Assembly (NCBI RefSeq): GCF_001645685.2
Contig: NZ_CP017080.1
Location: forward strand, 4,853,501-4,917,500
Source of the DNA: Peribacillus muralis
Lineage (GTDB): Bacteria > Bacillota > Bacilli > Bacillales > DSM-1321
Length of the DNA stretch: 64,000 bases
Direction: 5' to 3'
The position numbers and the translations under genes were made by a program. Shown one piece after another: positions 44,708 through 54,958 of this stretch (position 1 is the stretch's first letter; every line of letters begins with the position of its first letter). Under the pieces are notes generated by a model. The model saw only the letters and a list, made by a program, of their open reading frames with translations, was not told the origin of the DNA and ran no database searches.

Positions 44708-45568
44708 TCAAGATTTCTTCTTCGGTATTTTTATCGTGAACTGATAATATTCCTCGAATTCTTCTTCCTCTGCATCCAGGTTAATTCCATTGTCTGTAAC
44801 CATGCTGAGTGATTGGCGGATCGTATTGACGGCAATCCTCATGTCCTTACTGAACGCCTTCCGCTTAGGTTTCGGCTTTTGCACCGTACCCGTCAGAAGC
44901 TTGACGACCTGCTCTTCCGTCTGCTTGACGTTCAACCCTTTTTCGATGATTTCCAAAAGCAGTTTGATCTGCTTTTCCGGACTTTTCAATGGTATCAACG
45001 AGCGGGCATGGCGCTCCGTAATTTGCTTTTGAAGAAGGGCATCTTGAACCTCCTGGGGCAGCTTAAGCAGCCGCAGCTTATTCGCAACGGTCGATTGCCC
45101 TATTCCCAATCTTTGTGCCAATGCTTCCTGGGTCAAACTGTGAAGCTCCAATAGTTTACCGTAAGCCAATGCTTCTTCAATCGGCGTCAGCTCCTCACGC
45201 TGCAGGTTCTCTATCAGCGCAACGGAAGCCGTTTCTGTATCGGTGAAATCCTTGATGATTGCAGGTGCCAATTCCCAGCCCAGCTTTTGCATGGCCCGAA
45301 AACGACGCTCACCTGCTATGATTTCATATTTACCCTGTCCATAAGCCCTTACTACGATTGGTTGAATGATCCCGTGAGTATGAATCGTTTGAGCCAGTTC
45401 AGCAATTTTATCGTCATTAAAAACGGTCCTTGGTTGAAATCGATTAGGCACAATATCAGAAATGGATATTTTTCTTATTTCTTCATTATTATTGCTAGGT
45501 GTCTCCATCTCTAGTTGCTGTTCTTCTTTTTCGCCAAACCCAAAGAACCGCGAAAAAGGATGCTTCAT
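44708..45568 (-). CDS. noc: Nucleoid occlusion protein Noc (ParB family)
   Basis: A 286-residue ParB-like protein that binds Noc sites across the chromosome and keeps division away from the nucleoid. The N-terminal [16 protein letters not shown] is the membrane-targeting amphipathic segment of Noc and separates it from Spo0[28 protein letters not shown] and the helix-turn-helix [26 protein letters not shown] follow. I chose the ATG at 45568, after GGTGGTGTAGGAAG; the longer frame lacks homology. It is a paralogue of spo0J 1.9 kb away. Confidence 0.96.
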   Translation of the reverse strand: MKHPFSRFFGFGEKEEQQLEMETPSNNNEEIRKISISDIVPNRFQPRTVFNDDKIAELAQTIHTHGIIQPIVVRAYGQGKYEIIAGERRFRAMQKLGWELAPAIIKDFTDTETASVALIENLQREELTPIEEALAYGKLLELHSLTQEALAQRLGIGQSTVANKLRLLKLPQEVQDALLQKQITERHARSLIPLKSPEKQIKLLLEIIEKGLNVKQTEEQVVKLLTGTVQKPKPKRKAFSKDMRIAVNTIRQSLSMVTDNGINLDAEEEEFEEYYQFTIKIPKKKS

Positions 45569-45604
45569 CTTCCTACACCACCTTTTAAAACTCCCAAATA
45601 ACAT

Positions 45605-45952
45605 ATTCTCTATTTAAAGGACAAGTCCTGCATACATTTCCCGACATGGTTATACATATGGTCCTTCACTGTAAAAAACATGTCGACTGGCGTCATCAAG
45701 GCAATATGAGGAGTGGACGACCAGTAATTTTCTATCTTTGTCGGCTTGCCCCGGATTATTTCCCTGAAAATCAAAATGGAAATATCGCCGACTTTCCAGT
45801 CCTGCTTGGAAAATTTGGCGCAGAGTCGATAGTGTGCCAAATTCTGCCTTCGTGTTGGCTTATATATTATTTAATGAATGAAATGATACCTTTATAGTAA
45901 AAGAAAACATGGACAAGTGCCAGCTCAATATGGGATTTTTCTTTATGAAAGA
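45605..45952. other. Intergenic region noc/rsmG with a doubtful short frame
   Basis: About 350 bases. On the minus strand a 76-codon frame (45840-45610) starts at a TTG with only AAGGCAG before it and has no ATG or GTG upstream. Its product (MAHYRLCAKFSKQDWKVGD to MQDLSFK) looks protein-like but I recognise no family. It may be a small or decayed gene between rsmG and noc. The noc promoter should also be here. I see no terminator for rsmG. Confidence 0.35.
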
Positions 45953-46669
45953 TTATTCAATGGGCTGTTTATTCGGTGTCCCCGGTTTTCTTGGATATTT
46001 TTTAGGTGTTTTCTTCACTTTATTGACCGTAATGATGTTTCTTTCACTATTTTCCTCTGGCAATGTGAAGTGATGAATTTCGGCAATTTCCCCGCCTAAC
46101 GTAAAAATGGCCTTCTTCCCTGTGTCCATTTCATCCTGTGCACTAGCGGCTTTCATGGCGATGAACGTACCCTCCGGTTTAACTAGCGGCAAGCATAATT
46201 CACTTAAAACGGACATCCTCGCCACCGCTCTTGCCATGACTATATCATAGGCTTCACGATGCTCCGGTTTTTGGGCAAAGGTTTCCGCCCGGTCATGATG
46301 GAAGGAAACACCCTTTAATTGTAGGGAATCCGCAAGATGATTCAAAAAAGAAATCCGCTTATTCAAAGAATCAACAATGGATACGTGAATATTTGGGAAA
46401 CAAATCTTCAATGGAATGCTGGGAAATCCTGCTCCAGCCCCAACATCGCAAATTCGATAAGGCTTGTTGAAATCGAAATAGAAGGCAGCACTGATTGAAT
46501 CGTAAAAATGCTTTAGATAAACCTCTTCTTTATCAGTGATGGCCGTTAAGTTCATCTTTTCGTTCCATTCAACCAATAAACGGTAATATGTGTCAAACTG
46601 ATCAAGCTGATGAGGAGAAAGCTCGATCCCTTTCTCCTGCAGTGCTTGTTGGAACTGTTCTATATTCAT
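45953..46669 (-). CDS. rsmG: 16S rRNA (guanine(527)-N7)-methyltransferase RsmG/GidB
   Basis: A 238-residue SAM-dependent methyltransferase that modifies G527 of 16S rRNA; loss gives low-level streptomycin resistance in other bacteria. The SAM-binding motif [19 protein letters not shown] is clear, followed by [15 protein letters not shown] and [14 protein letters not shown]. The C-terminal [17 protein letters not shown] is typical. Its ATG is 28 bases after mnmG with AAGGATTG upstream. It ends the mnmE-mnmG-rsmG run. Confidence 0.97.
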   Translation of the reverse strand: MNIEQFQQALQEKGIELSPHQLDQFDTYYRLLVEWNEKMNLTAITDKEEVYLKHFYDSISAAFYFDFNKPYRICDVGAGAGFPSIPLKICFPNIHVSIVDSLNKRISFLNHLADSLQLKGVSFHHDRAETFAQKPEHREAYDIVMARAVARMSVLSELCLPLVKPEGTFIAMKAASAQDEMDTGKKAIFTLGGEIAEIHHFTLPEENSERNIITVNKVKKTPKKYPRKPGTPNKQPIE

Positions 46670-46699
46670 GTTTTCTTCAATCCTTTTCGGGTATTTCCA

Positions 46700-48586
46700 T
46701 TACTGAGATACTCTGGCAATCTTTCCTTGTTCCAAATAAATGAGCAAAATCGAAACATCGGCGGGATTCACACCGGAAATTCTGGAAGCTTGCGCTACCG
46801 ATAGCGGGGTGACCTGCTTTAATTTTTGACGGGCTTCCGTTGCGAGACCGGAAATAGCATCATAATCGATATTCTCTGGAATCTTTTTATTCTCCATTTT
46901 TTTCAGACGATCGACCTGCTGCAATGATTTTTCTATATATCCTTCATATTTAATCTGGATTTCGACCTGTTCCGTCACTTCATCGCTCAATTCGACATCA
47001 CTTGGAGCCAAACTTTGAATATGGGAATAGTTCATTTCAGGGCGTTTCAATAAGTCGGAAGCACGGATTCCATCCTTCAGCTCACTCCCGCCGCTGGCAG
47101 TGATGACCGCTTGTACCTCTTTGGTCGGCTTGATGAAATGGGATTTCAGTCGTTCTTTTTCCAATTCGACCGCTGCTTTTTTCAAAAGGAAACGATTGTA
47201 GCGTTCTTCTTTAATCATCCCGATATTGAATCCAATTTCCGTTAAGCGTAAATCGGCATTATCATGACGTAATAACAACCGATATTCCGCACGTGAAGTC
47301 AACAAACGGTAAGGTTCATTGGTGCCTTTCGTTACAAGGTCGTCAATCAGCACCCCAATATAAGCATCGGAACGGCTTAAAATCAGTTCTTCTTTGCCTA
47401 TTGCATTCAACCCGGCATTAATACCAGCCATCAGACCTTGGCCAGCTGCCTCCTCATAACCTGACGTACCGTTAATTTGCCCAGCCGTATACAAGTTCTT
47501 AACCTTTTTCGTTTCCAAGGTTGGCCAGAGCTGAGTAGGCACGATCGCATCATACTCAATTGCATATCCCGCACGCATCATTTCCGCCTTCTCGAGTCCA
47601 GGGATCGTTTGAAGGATCTTCACTTGCACATCTTCAGGCAGACTGGTGGATAACCCTTGCACATAAACTTCCTTTGTATTGCGTCCCTCAGGTTCAAGGA
47701 AGATTTGATGACGAGGCTTATCATTAAAACGAACGACCTTATCTTCTATCGATGGACAATAACGAGGGCCCGTTCCTTTTATCATTCCGGAATACATAGG
47801 GGAACGGTGCAAATTCTCATCAATCAGCTGATGCGTCCCCTCATTGGTATACGTCAGCCAGCATGGCAATTGATCGGTGATGAATTTTGTCGTTTCATAT
47901 GAAAAGGCACGAGGCACTTCATCGCCAGGTTGGATTTCCGTTTTGCTGTAATCGATGGAAGAGCTATTGACCCGCGGCGGTGTTCCCGTTTTAAAACGGA
48001 CCAAATCAAACCCCAATTGCTCCAAATGTTCAGAAAGCCTGATGGATGGCTGCTGATTATTGGGACCGCTTGAATATTTCAGTTCGCCTAAGATGATTTC
48101 GCCACGCAAATAAGTACCTGTCGTGATCACGACCGTTTTCGCACGATATACCGCTCCTGTTTTCGTGATAACACCCGTACAAATGTCGTTTTCAATAATT
48201 AGTTCCTCTACCATCCCTTGAATCAATGTCAGATTCTCTTGATCTTCTATCGTCTTTTTCATTTCTTGTTGATAGAGAAATTTGTCCGCCTGAGCACGCA
48301 ATGCACGAACAGCCGGACCTTTTGCCGTATTCAGCATCCTCATTTGGATATGGGTCTTATCGATGTTTTTCCCCATTTCCCCGCCTAAAGCGTCAATTTC
48401 CCTAACGACGATCCCTTTTGCCGGTCCACCAACGGAGGGATTGCATGGCATGAAGGCAACCATATCCAAGTTAATGGTGATCATCAACGTTTTAGCCCCT
48501 ACCCTTGCAGCGGCTAGGCCAGCTTCACTACCAGCATGTCCAGCACCAATCACTATGACATCATAGCTACCTGCTTCGTATTGCAT
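46700..48586 (-). CDS. mnmG: tRNA uridine-5-carboxymethylaminomethyl modification enzyme MnmG/GidA
   Basis: A 628-residue FAD/NADH enzyme that with MnmE installs the cmnm5 group on U34 of tRNAs. The FAD site [17 protein letters not shown] opens the protein. The GidA signatures [37 protein letters not shown] and [19 protein letters not shown] follow. The C-terminal helical domain binds MnmE and tRNA. AAGGAGG precedes the ATG. It lies 22 bases after mnmE. Confidence 0.98.
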   Translation of the reverse strand: MQYEAGSYDVIVIGAGHAGSEAGLAAARVGAKTLMITINLDMVAFMPCNPSVGGPAKGIVVREIDALGGEMGKNIDKTHIQMRMLNTAKGPAVRALRAQADKFLYQQEMKKTIEDQENLTLIQGMVEELIIENDICTGVITKTGAVYRAKTVVITTGTYLRGEIILGELKYSSGPNNQQPSIRLSEHLEQLGFDLVRFKTGTPPRVNSSSIDYSKTEIQPGDEVPRAFSYETTKFITDQLPCWLTYTNEGTHQLIDENLHRSPMYSGMIKGTGPRYCPSIEDKVVRFNDKPRHQIFLEPEGRNTKEVYVQGLSTSLPEDVQVKILQTIPGLEKAEMMRAGYAIEYDAIVPTQLWPTLETKKVKNLYTAGQINGTSGYEEAAGQGLMAGINAGLNAIGKEELILSRSDAYIGVLIDDLVTKGTNEPYRLLTSRAEYRLLLRHDNADLRLTEIGFNIGMIKEERYNRFLLKKAAVELEKERLKSHFIKPTKEVQAVITASGGSELKDGIRASDLLKRPEMNYSHIQSLAPSDVELSDEVTEQVEIQIKYEGYIEKSLQQVDRLKKMENKKIPENIDYDAISGLATEARQKLKQVTPLSVAQASRISGVNPADVSILLIYLEQGKIARVSQ

Positions 48587-48608
48587 GTCCTTTTCCTCCT
48601 TTTTCCGA

Positions 48609-49994
48609 TTATTTTCCTAAACAAAATTGTGAAAACAATTGGTTGATTAAATTATCCTGGACGCTTTCACCAATGATTTCACCAAGAAGCTCCCATGCTT
48701 TCGTAAAGTCAATCTGAACCAAATCTATTGGCGTACCCATTTCTATCGCTTCGATTGCATCTGAAATTGACTGCAGTGCCTGTCCGAGCAAGGCGATATG
48801 CCTGGCATTGGACACATAGGTCAGGTCTCCCGTTTCCAAAGCTCCCTCAAAGAATAATGAAGCGATGGCTTCCTCCAATTCGTCGACCCCTTGATCTTCA
48901 AGTAAGGAAGTGGAAACAATCTTATGGGAGGCTGCATATGCCTTAACCTTCGCCATATCGATTTTTTGCGGAAGGTCGGTCTTATTGATGATGACGATAA
49001 CATCCATTCCTTCTACTGCCTGAAATAGCTTCTCGTCTTCAGGTGTAAACTCATCTGAATAGTTCAATACGAGCAGAATTAAATCAGCCTCTTTCAAAAC
49101 TGCACGAGACCTTTCCACTCCAATCCTTTCAACGATATCTTCCGTTTCCCTAATTCCTGCCGTATCGACAAGTTTAAGCGGAACACCGCGTACATTGACA
49201 TATTCCTCGATTACATCGCGGGTTGTCCCTGGGATATCAGTGACAATCGCTTTGTTTTCATGAACCAAGCTGTTCAGCAAGGAGGATTTCCCAACATTGG
49301 GACGTCCGATAATGACAGTCGCAAGGCCATCGCGGAGGATCTTTCCTTGCTGGGCTGTATGAAGCAGCTTCTCGATCTCAGTCTTCACAAAACTGCCTTT
49401 TTCCAAAAATAAACGATGTGTCATTTCTTCGACATCATCATATTCTGGATAATCTATATTTACCTCGACTTGGGCGAGGGTCTGTAAAATTTCTTGACGA
49501 AGGCTTTGAATTAATTTTGAAAGCCTTCCTTCCATTTGACCTAAAGCAACATTCATCGCTTTATCCGTTTTAGCACGAATTAAATCCATGACGGCCTCAG
49601 CCTGGGAAAGGTCGATTCTCCCATTCAAAAAGGCACGTTTCGTAAATTCACCTGGTTCCGCAAGACGAGCCCCTTGAGAGAGAATGAGCTGCAATACCCG
49701 ATTGACCGAAACGATTCCGCCATGACAGTTTATTTCCACTACATCTTCCCTTGTAAACGTCTTTGGCCCCTTCATGACGGAAACCATGACTTCCTCTATG
49801 ATTTCACCCGTTTTAGGCTGGATAAGATGCCCATAATGGATCGTATGCGAATTTACCTCAAGCAAACCTTTTCCGCCTGGTCCTTTAAATATCCCATCGG
49901 CTATTTCTATGGCCTCATCACCGCTGATTCTAACGATGGCAATTGCCCCTTCCCCTAAGGGCGTAGAGATAGCGGTGATTGTATCGAATTCCAT
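48609..49994 (-). CDS. mnmE: tRNA modification GTPase MnmE/TrmE
   Basis: A 461-residue GTPase, partner of MnmG. The N-terminal tetrahydrofolate-binding domain starts with [22 protein letters not shown]. The inserted G domain has [29 protein letters not shown] and NKTD. The C-terminal FCLGK carries the conserved cysteine. AGAGGTG precedes the ATG. It heads the mnmE-mnmG-rsmG run. The DNA upstream holds DnaA boxes. Confidence 0.98.
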   Translation of the reverse strand: MEFDTITAISTPLGEGAIAIVRISGDEAIEIADGIFKGPGGKGLLEVNSHTIHYGHLIQPKTGEIIEEVMVSVMKGPKTFTREDVVEINCHGGIVSVNRVLQLILSQGARLAEPGEFTKRAFLNGRIDLSQAEAVMDLIRAKTDKAMNVALGQMEGRLSKLIQSLRQEILQTLAQVEVNIDYPEYDDVEEMTHRLFLEKGSFVKTEIEKLLHTAQQGKILRDGLATVIIGRPNVGKSSLLNSLVHENKAIVTDIPGTTRDVIEEYVNVRGVPLKLVDTAGIRETEDIVERIGVERSRAVLKEADLILLVLNYSDEFTPEDEKLFQAVEGMDVIVIINKTDLPQKIDMAKVKAYAASHKIVSTSLLEDQGVDELEEAIASLFFEGALETGDLTYVSNARHIALLGQALQSISDAIEAIEMGTPIDLVQIDFTKAWELLGEIIGESVQDNLINQLFSQFCLGK

Positions 49995-50118
49995 GTTTTC
50001 ACCTCTTATATATTGATGTTTCTATATTATTTCTGAATTAAAATCGTCGAATCCCTAAATTACTACAATACCACAGTATATTCATGAAAAAAAGTAGATA
50101 CTCATCCCTTTCAAGAGT

Positions 50119-50180
50119 TATCCACATGCAGGGCAACCATATTCTGTAACATTCATTTTAACTTATCCACATGTGAATAA
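50119..50180. other. DnaA boxes between jag and mnmE
   Basis: TTATCCACA is perfect at 50119-50127 and 50163-50171. TGTGAATAA (an inverted TTATTCACA) follows directly at 50172-50180, so the last two form a back-to-back palindrome. B. subtilis has a DnaA-binding region at the same thdF-jag junction. The rest of the 318-base gap holds the jag terminator and presumably the mnmE promoter. Confidence 0.85.
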
Positions 50181-50280
50181 CAAATGTGGCCGTCCTTCAT
50201 ATATTTCAACGATATATGACCATTTACATGAAAGCTGTCGGTTATTGCCGAAGCGACCTTTTTAATGCATACCGTTCGAC

Positions 50281-50314
50281 AAAAAAAGAACCCCTGCTTA
50301 TAAGCAGAAGGTTC
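50281..50314 (-). terminator. Terminator of the rpmH-to-jag transcript
   Basis: On the minus strand GAACCTTCTGCTT pairs with AAGCAGGGGTTC (internal mismatch) and is followed by seven T. It begins at the jag stop codon. Confidence 0.9.
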
Positions 50315-50933
50315 ATTTATGCGGCGTGATGACCAAATGACGATATGGTTCCGTACCGTTTGAAGTTGTTTTGATTTTTGGATATTGCAGCAGAGCATGA
50401 TGAATGACCTTACGTTCATAGCTTGGCATCGGCTCCAGTGAAATGGCCTTACCCGTTTTCAGCGCTTTGTTGGCCATTCTTTCAGCCAATTGAATTAACG
50501 TCTCATTGCGTCGATTTCGATAATCTTCAGCATCTACCGTAATATTCAAAAACTGCCTCGAGTGGCGATTCGCAACAAGCTGCGTTAAATATTGCAGGGA
50601 ATTTAGCGTTTGGCCCCTTTTTCCAATCAATAATGCAATTTTTTCACCTGATAATTGGAATGTTACGTTCTTCCCTTTCCTGTGGACATCGATTTTGGCA
50701 TCGACTCCCATCCCAAGGGTGACATTCTTCAAATATTCAAGTGTTTCCTCGATGGGGTCAGGAGGCAACGTCACATGGACAATGGCCTTCCTTGCCCCGA
50801 ATAAACCGAAAAACCCTTTTTTACCTTCTTCTTCAATTTCAATCTCGACGCGATCCTTCGTGCTGTTCAGTTGAGCTAAAGCTAAATTTACTGCTTCTTC
50901 GACAGATTGTCCTGTAGCAGTCACTTTTTTCAC
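50313..50933 (-). CDS. jag: RNA-binding protein Jag (KhpB)
   Basis: A 206-residue protein. An N-terminal Jag domain ([21 protein letters not shown]) precedes KH (about 85-140, with [15 protein letters not shown]) and R3H (about 150-206, with [13 protein letters not shown]). It binds RNA with KhpA and influences elongation and sporulation. The GTG start at 50933 overlaps the spoIIIJ stop by 4 bases. It is always next to yidC in Firmicutes. Confidence 0.96.
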   Translation of the reverse strand: MKKVTATGQSVEEAVNLALAQLNSTKDRVEIEIEEEGKKGFFGLFGARKAIVHVTLPPDPIEETLEYLKNVTLGMGVDAKIDVHRKGKNVTFQLSGEKIALLIGKRGQTLNSLQYLTQLVANRHSRQFLNITVDAEDYRNRRNETLIQLAERMANKALKTGKAISLEPMPSYERKVIHHALLQYPKIKTTSNGTEPYRHLVITPHK

Positions 50934-51718
50934 TTTTTCTTTGCCCCTCCCGCGTTTTCCGCAGCTGCTTTTCTAAGATCCGGACCTTTAATGAAATATG
51001 TTTGAACGATACCAAAAAGGTTACCTACTACCCAGTAAAGTGAAAGAGCAGCGGGGAAATTAATAGCAAAAACAACGATCATGATCGGCATGATATAAAG
51101 CATCATCGTCATTTGTGCAGCCATCGTTGGATTGGAGTTCATCCCGGCCATCGACATTTTCTGTTGGATGAAAGTCGTGATACCTGCAACTACCGGTAAA
51201 ATATAATAAGGATCCGGTGAGCCTAAATCAAACCAAAGAAAACTATGTAAGGCGATTTCTTCCGTACGGCTGATGGCATGGTAAAATCCAATCAGGATTG
51301 GCATCTGCACAACTATCGGCAAACATCCCGCCAATGGATTGACATTATATTTTGAAAATAGAGCCATCGTTTCTTGCTGTAGTTTTTGTTGTGTGGCAGC
51401 ATCTTTTGAGCTGTATTTTGCTTGAAGTTCTTTCATCTCAGGCTGGATGGCCTGCATTGCTTTCGAGCTTTTCACCTGTTTGATCATAAGTGGAAGTAAT
51501 GCTAAGCGAATGATTAACGTGACACCGATGATACCTAAACCATAGTTCTCGCCAAATGTTTCGGAAAGCCAAATGATCAGGGCTGATAATGGATAGACGA
51601 TGTATGAATTCCAAAAACCTTCACTATCCGCAGTAATCGGTTCTTTGATTTCCGTACACCCAGCTAACAGCATCATTATCGAGGCTAGTCCAATAATGAG
51701 TAATATTCGTTTTTTCAA
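50930..51718 (-). CDS. spoIIIJ: Membrane protein insertase YidC1/SpoIIIJ
   Basis: A 262-residue insertase that integrates membrane proteins and is needed for sigma-G activation in the forespore. A lipoprotein signal ends at the lipobox LLAGC (Cys near residue 21). Five transmembrane helices follow. The core hydrophilic-groove region is [13 protein letters not shown] with its conserved Arg, and [23 protein letters not shown] and [15 protein letters not shown] are typical. I chose the TTG at 51718, 9 bases after AGGAGG; the longer frame precedes that site. The positively charged KK tail aids ribosome contact. Confidence 0.95.
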   Translation of the reverse strand: MKKRILLIIGLASIMMLLAGCTEIKEPITADSEGFWNSYIVYPLSALIIWLSETFGENYGLGIIGVTLIIRLALLPLMIKQVKSSKAMQAIQPEMKELQAKYSSKDAATQQKLQQETMALFSKYNVNPLAGCLPIVVQMPILIGFYHAISRTEEIALHSFLWFDLGSPDPYYILPVVAGITTFIQQKMSMAGMNSNPTMAAQMTMMLYIMPIMIVVFAINFPAALSLYWVVGNLFGIVQTYFIKGPDLRKAAAENAGGAKKK

Positions 51719-51889
51719 CCGTATTTTCCTCCTAACTGCAATCAATCTTTTTTGAAACGATTGTGAACTGCCCAGTAGCGTAAATCAAGCCGCTATCTTC
51801 ACAGTTCCCATTGAAATGATCTATGTTATCTTTCTCAAATGGCTTACATCCGCGAATAATGCCATGCCTTTCGCCAAATTAAGTAGATT

Positions 51890-52246
51890 TCATTGTTTTT
51901 TCTTTGAAAAGTTTAATGATTTAGAACGTTTCAGGACATGGATCAAGCTGCTTTTCACCTCGAAAAAGTCCATCTCCGCCGCTGGTTTGCGAGCAATCAC
52001 AATATAATCCTTACCAGCTCCTATATCTTCTTTCAGTTCCAAAAACGCTTGCCGTATGTATCTTTTGATTTGGTTCCTTACAACGGCGTTGCCGATTTTT
52101 TTACTGACTGAAAGGCCTATCCGGAAATAATCCTGATCCGGCTTCTCAAGGACATAGACAACGAATTGCCGATTAGCGGAAGATTCACCTTTTTTAAATA
52201 CAAGCTGAAATTCATCCTCTTTCTTAATCCTTAACTTTTTTTTCAT
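51890..52246 (-). CDS. rnpA: Ribonuclease P protein component
   Basis: A 118-residue basic protein that assists the RNase P RNA in removing 5' leaders from tRNA precursors. The RNR signature region reads [43 protein letters not shown] is the N-terminal pattern. I chose the ATG at 52246, after AAGGTG; the longer frame runs back into the rpmH terminator. It lies directly downstream of rpmH, as is universal. Confidence 0.96.
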   Translation of the reverse strand: MKKKLRIKKEDEFQLVFKKGESSANRQFVVYVLEKPDQDYFRIGLSVSKKIGNAVVRNQIKRYIRQAFLELKEDIGAGKDYIVIARKPAAEMDFFEVKSSLIHVLKRSKSLNFSKKKQ

Positions 52247-52297
52247 TTTTACACCTTCATTACATGAATTGAGTCCCAGTAGATCCCTTATTTTGCG

Positions 52298-52327
52298 AAA
52301 AAAGACCACTGAGACTTTTCAGTGGTC
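52298..52327 (-). terminator. Intrinsic terminator/attenuator between rpmH and rnpA
   Basis: GACCACTGA and TCAGTGGTC pair perfectly on the minus strand, followed by TTTTTT. It begins at the rpmH stop and likely reduces read-through into rnpA, so ribosomal protein is made in excess of RNase P protein. Confidence 0.9.
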
Positions 52328-52461
52328 TATGCAGATAATACTTTTCTGCCCTTGCGGCGACGTGCAGCGATTACTCTACGTCCGTTTTTCGTGCTCATAC
52401 GTGCACGGAAACCGTGAACTTTACTATGTTTACGTTTATTCGGTTGATAAGTTCTTTTCAT
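52327..52461 (-). CDS. rpmH: 50S ribosomal protein L34
   Basis: A 44-residue highly basic ribosomal protein, [18 protein letters not shown] and so on, ending [11 protein letters not shown]. It is nearly identical to other Bacillus L34 proteins. GGAGGTG precedes the ATG. It is the first gene on the left side of oriC, transcribed away from the origin, and its promoter lies in the oriC region. Confidence 0.98.
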   Translation of the reverse strand: MKRTYQPNKRKHSKVHGFRARMSTKNGRRVIAARRRKGRKVLSA

Positions 52462-53415
52462 TATATGACACCTCCCTGAGGAATAACAGTTAAAGACAGT
52501 CTTTACAATTATATAGATGGAGGTTTGTACTTGTCAACCTCATCCTTTAAAAAATATGTTTTTATTGCTCAATGTCCAGTAGGCCTTTTTTTACTACCTA
52601 GACTATTGTAAATGATTTTGCTCCGAACTGATATAGAAATTTTTGGTGAGAAGGAAATTTCCCACCTTTTATCCATGAATCGCATGGACGAATTTCCACT
52701 GGTTTCTTTTTTGAATCGTTATGATCCGACAAAGAGTGATAAAACAAAAAAAAACCTTTTCGAACACAGGAGGATTTTTTGCACTAACAGTTTTCGGGCG
52801 GGAATCATTGCTCGAACGCTTCTCAATCAATTAAGCCATTCGGGCGCGCCACCATGGTCTGTGGATAAAATTCGACATGTTTTTTTCTGTCCACAACCCA
52901 TTCCGAATACTTTTGCACATAACAATAGCCTGTGGAAAAGTTTTTCCCACAGCCTCGGTAACTTGTGGATAAAGTTTTCTAACCCATTGCAAGACGCCTG
53001 ATTTTCTGATATTATATTTGTGTTTTCACTCTGAATAACTTTATTAACAAGTAACGGTTATCCACAGACTGTGTATAACATGTGGATAGCTTATTCGACC
53101 TGTGTATATTATTTTGTCCACAGACGGTGGATATTGTCGAAAACCCTTTTTTCTTCTTTATTATATATTTCCCAAAATACCTGTTGATGAATAAACATCC
53201 AAATCTGCATCAGCATTCAAGATGTAGTCTGTACAAAGGTTGTACAGTGCAACATATAGTGATAGGGACAGAACGGTCTACAACATCACATCCCTTATAC
53301 AGCTCACCGAAACCTTGCTGTTCAAATTTGTATACAGACAGCACTCGATGAGTTTATTTGTGCCTATACAATATAGATGCCATTCATAAAAATATTTTGC
53401 AAAGGAGGGATAAGT
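52462..53415. other. oriC, part 1 (DnaA-box region upstream of dnaA)
   Basis: A 950-base gene-free region between rpmH and dnaA. DnaA boxes: TGTGGATAA at 52860-52868 and 52964-52972, TGTGGAAAA at 52931-52939, TTATCCACA at 53058-53066, TGTGTATAA at 53070-53078, TGTGGATAG at 53081-53089, TTGTCCACA at 53114-53122, plus weaker ones. Two Spo0A-like 7-mers (TGTCGAA) occur at 52871-52877 (minus) and 53135-53141 (plus). The dnaA promoter must lie in the 3' part and the rpmH promoter in the 5' part. The arrangement matches the first box cluster of the bipartite Bacillus origin. Confidence 0.95.
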
Positions 53416-54765
53416 TTGGACAACATCGATAGCCTCTGGAACCAGGCGCTCGGAAAAATCGAAAAAAAAATCAGTAAACCAAGCTTTGAAACTTGGCTAA
53501 AATCAACCAAGGCTTATTTACTTCAAGGTGATACATTAACGGTCACCGCTCCCAATGAATTTGCCAGGGATTGGCTCGAAGAACGCTATTCCCATCTTAT
53601 TTCTGATGTATTGTTTGAACTTACAGGTGAGGAGTTGGAAGCGAAATTCATCATTCCCCCCAATCAAGAAGACGATGACTTTAACGTCCCTGTTCAGCCT
53701 AAAAAGATCAAAAAACAAGATAAAGAGCATGCTGCATTCCCACAGCATATGCTGAATGCGAAAAATACCTTTGATACGTTTGTCATCGGCTCCGGCAATC
53801 GTTTTGCCCATGCCGCGTCTCTCGCTGTTGCAGAAGCTCCAGCCAAAGCCTATAATCCTTTATTCATATATGGGGGCGTCGGACTCGGAAAAACCCATTT
53901 GATGCATGCCATCGGCCATTATGTACTTGAGCATAATCCGAATGCAAAGGTCGTCTATTTATCGTCCGAAAAATTCACGAATGAATTCATCAATTCCATC
54001 CGGGATAATAAAGCCGGGGAATTCCGTGACCGATACCGAACTGTGGATGTTTTACTAATTGATGATATTCAATTCCTAGCGGGAAAAGAACAAACGCAAG
54101 AAGAGTTTTTCCATACATTCAATGCCCTGCATGAGGAAAGTAAGCAAATCGTCATCTCGAGTGACCGTCCTCCCAAGGAGATTCCTACACTCGAGGATCG
54201 CCTCCGTTCAAGGTTCGAATGGGGTCTGATCACAGATATCACGCCACCTGATTTGGAAACGAGAATTGCCATCTTACGCAAGAAGGCAAAAGCTGAGGGG
54301 CTCGATATCCCGAATGAGGTGATGCTCTATATCGCCAATCAAATCGATTCCAATATTCGTGAGCTTGAAGGGGCACTCATTCGCGTCGTAGCTTATTCAT
54401 CTTTAATCAATAAAGACATCAATGCAGATTTGGCAGCAGAAGCATTAAAGGATATCATCCCAAGCTCTAAACCTAAAATCATCACCATCCTGGAGATCCA
54501 AAAGACGGTTGGTGAGCATTATAGTGTCAAGCTGGAGGATTTCAAGGCAAAAAAACGGACAAAATCGGTGGCATTCCCAAGACAGATTGCCATGTACCTT
54601 TCAAGGGAGCTGACGGACTCATCATTACCAAAGATAGGTGATGAATTTGGAGGCCGCGATCATACGACCGTAATCCATGCTCATGAAAAAATCTCTAAGC
54701 TCATGCAGACTGATACCCAGCTTCAACGCCAGGTAAAAGAAATACAAGATCAGTTAAGGGTATAA
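53416..54765 (+). CDS. dnaA: Chromosomal replication initiator DnaA
   Basis: A 449-residue AAA+ initiator that opens oriC and loads the helicase. Domain I (about 1-85) has [22 protein letters not shown] short charged domain II follows. Domain III has Walker [14 protein letters not shown], Walker [12 protein letters not shown] and sensor regions. Domain IV ends with the DnaA signature [12 protein letters not shown] chose the TTG at 53416, 5 bases after AAAGGAGGG, because homologues begin at this residue ([10 protein letters not shown] compared with MENILDLWNQ). An earlier ATG-led frame gives 13 extra residues without homology and precedes that site. Confidence 0.98.
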   Translation: MDNIDSLWNQALGKIEKKISKPSFETWLKSTKAYLLQGDTLTVTAPNEFARDWLEERYSHLISDVLFELTGEELEAKFIIPPNQEDDDFNVPVQPKKIKKQDKEHAAFPQHMLNAKNTFDTFVIGSGNRFAHAASLAVAEAPAKAYNPLFIYGGVGLGKTHLMHAIGHYVLEHNPNAKVVYLSSEKFTNEFINSIRDNKAGEFRDRYRTVDVLLIDDIQFLAGKEQTQEEFFHTFNALHEESKQIVISSDRPPKEIPTLEDRLRSRFEWGLITDITPPDLETRIAILRKKAKAEGLDIPNEVMLYIANQIDSNIRELEGALIRVVAYSSLINKDINADLAAEALKDIIPSSKPKIITILEIQKTVGEHYSVKLEDFKAKKRTKSVAFPRQIAMYLSRELTDSSLPKIGDEFGGRDHTTVIHAHEKISKLMQTDTQLQRQVKEIQDQLRV

Positions 54766-54958
54766 TCCATTCTGGATAATGTGCATAACCGGCGACTACT
54801 TACACACAGTCTGTCCACAAGTGGATAGACTGTTTTTCCTTAGGTTAATTCGACTTATCCACATATCAACAGGCCCTACTACTATTACTACTATCTTTTT
54901 TTATAAAAATTATTAATAAATATGCCTAGTTGGCTATAAAAAAATTGGAGGATGAAAC
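54766..54958. other. oriC, part 2 (unwinding region, dnaA-dnaN)
   Basis: DnaA boxes here include CTGTCCACA at 54811-54819 and TTATCCACA at 54855-54863. They are followed by GGCC and the tract CTACTACTATTACTACTAT (54876-54894), the complement of the DnaA-trio repeats (TAG/TAA steps) that load DnaA on single strands. A run of T and A (54895-54925) forms the DNA unwinding element. The order box-GC-trio-AT matches B. subtilis oriC. The dnaN ribosome-binding site GGAGG is at the end. Confidence 0.95.

Noticed and set aside
52612..53001. A 129-codon plus-strand reading frame between rpmH and dnaA
   Set aside because: It lies in oriC, reads through several DnaA boxes, has no ribosome-binding site and its product has no recognisable family. 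It is a chance frame.
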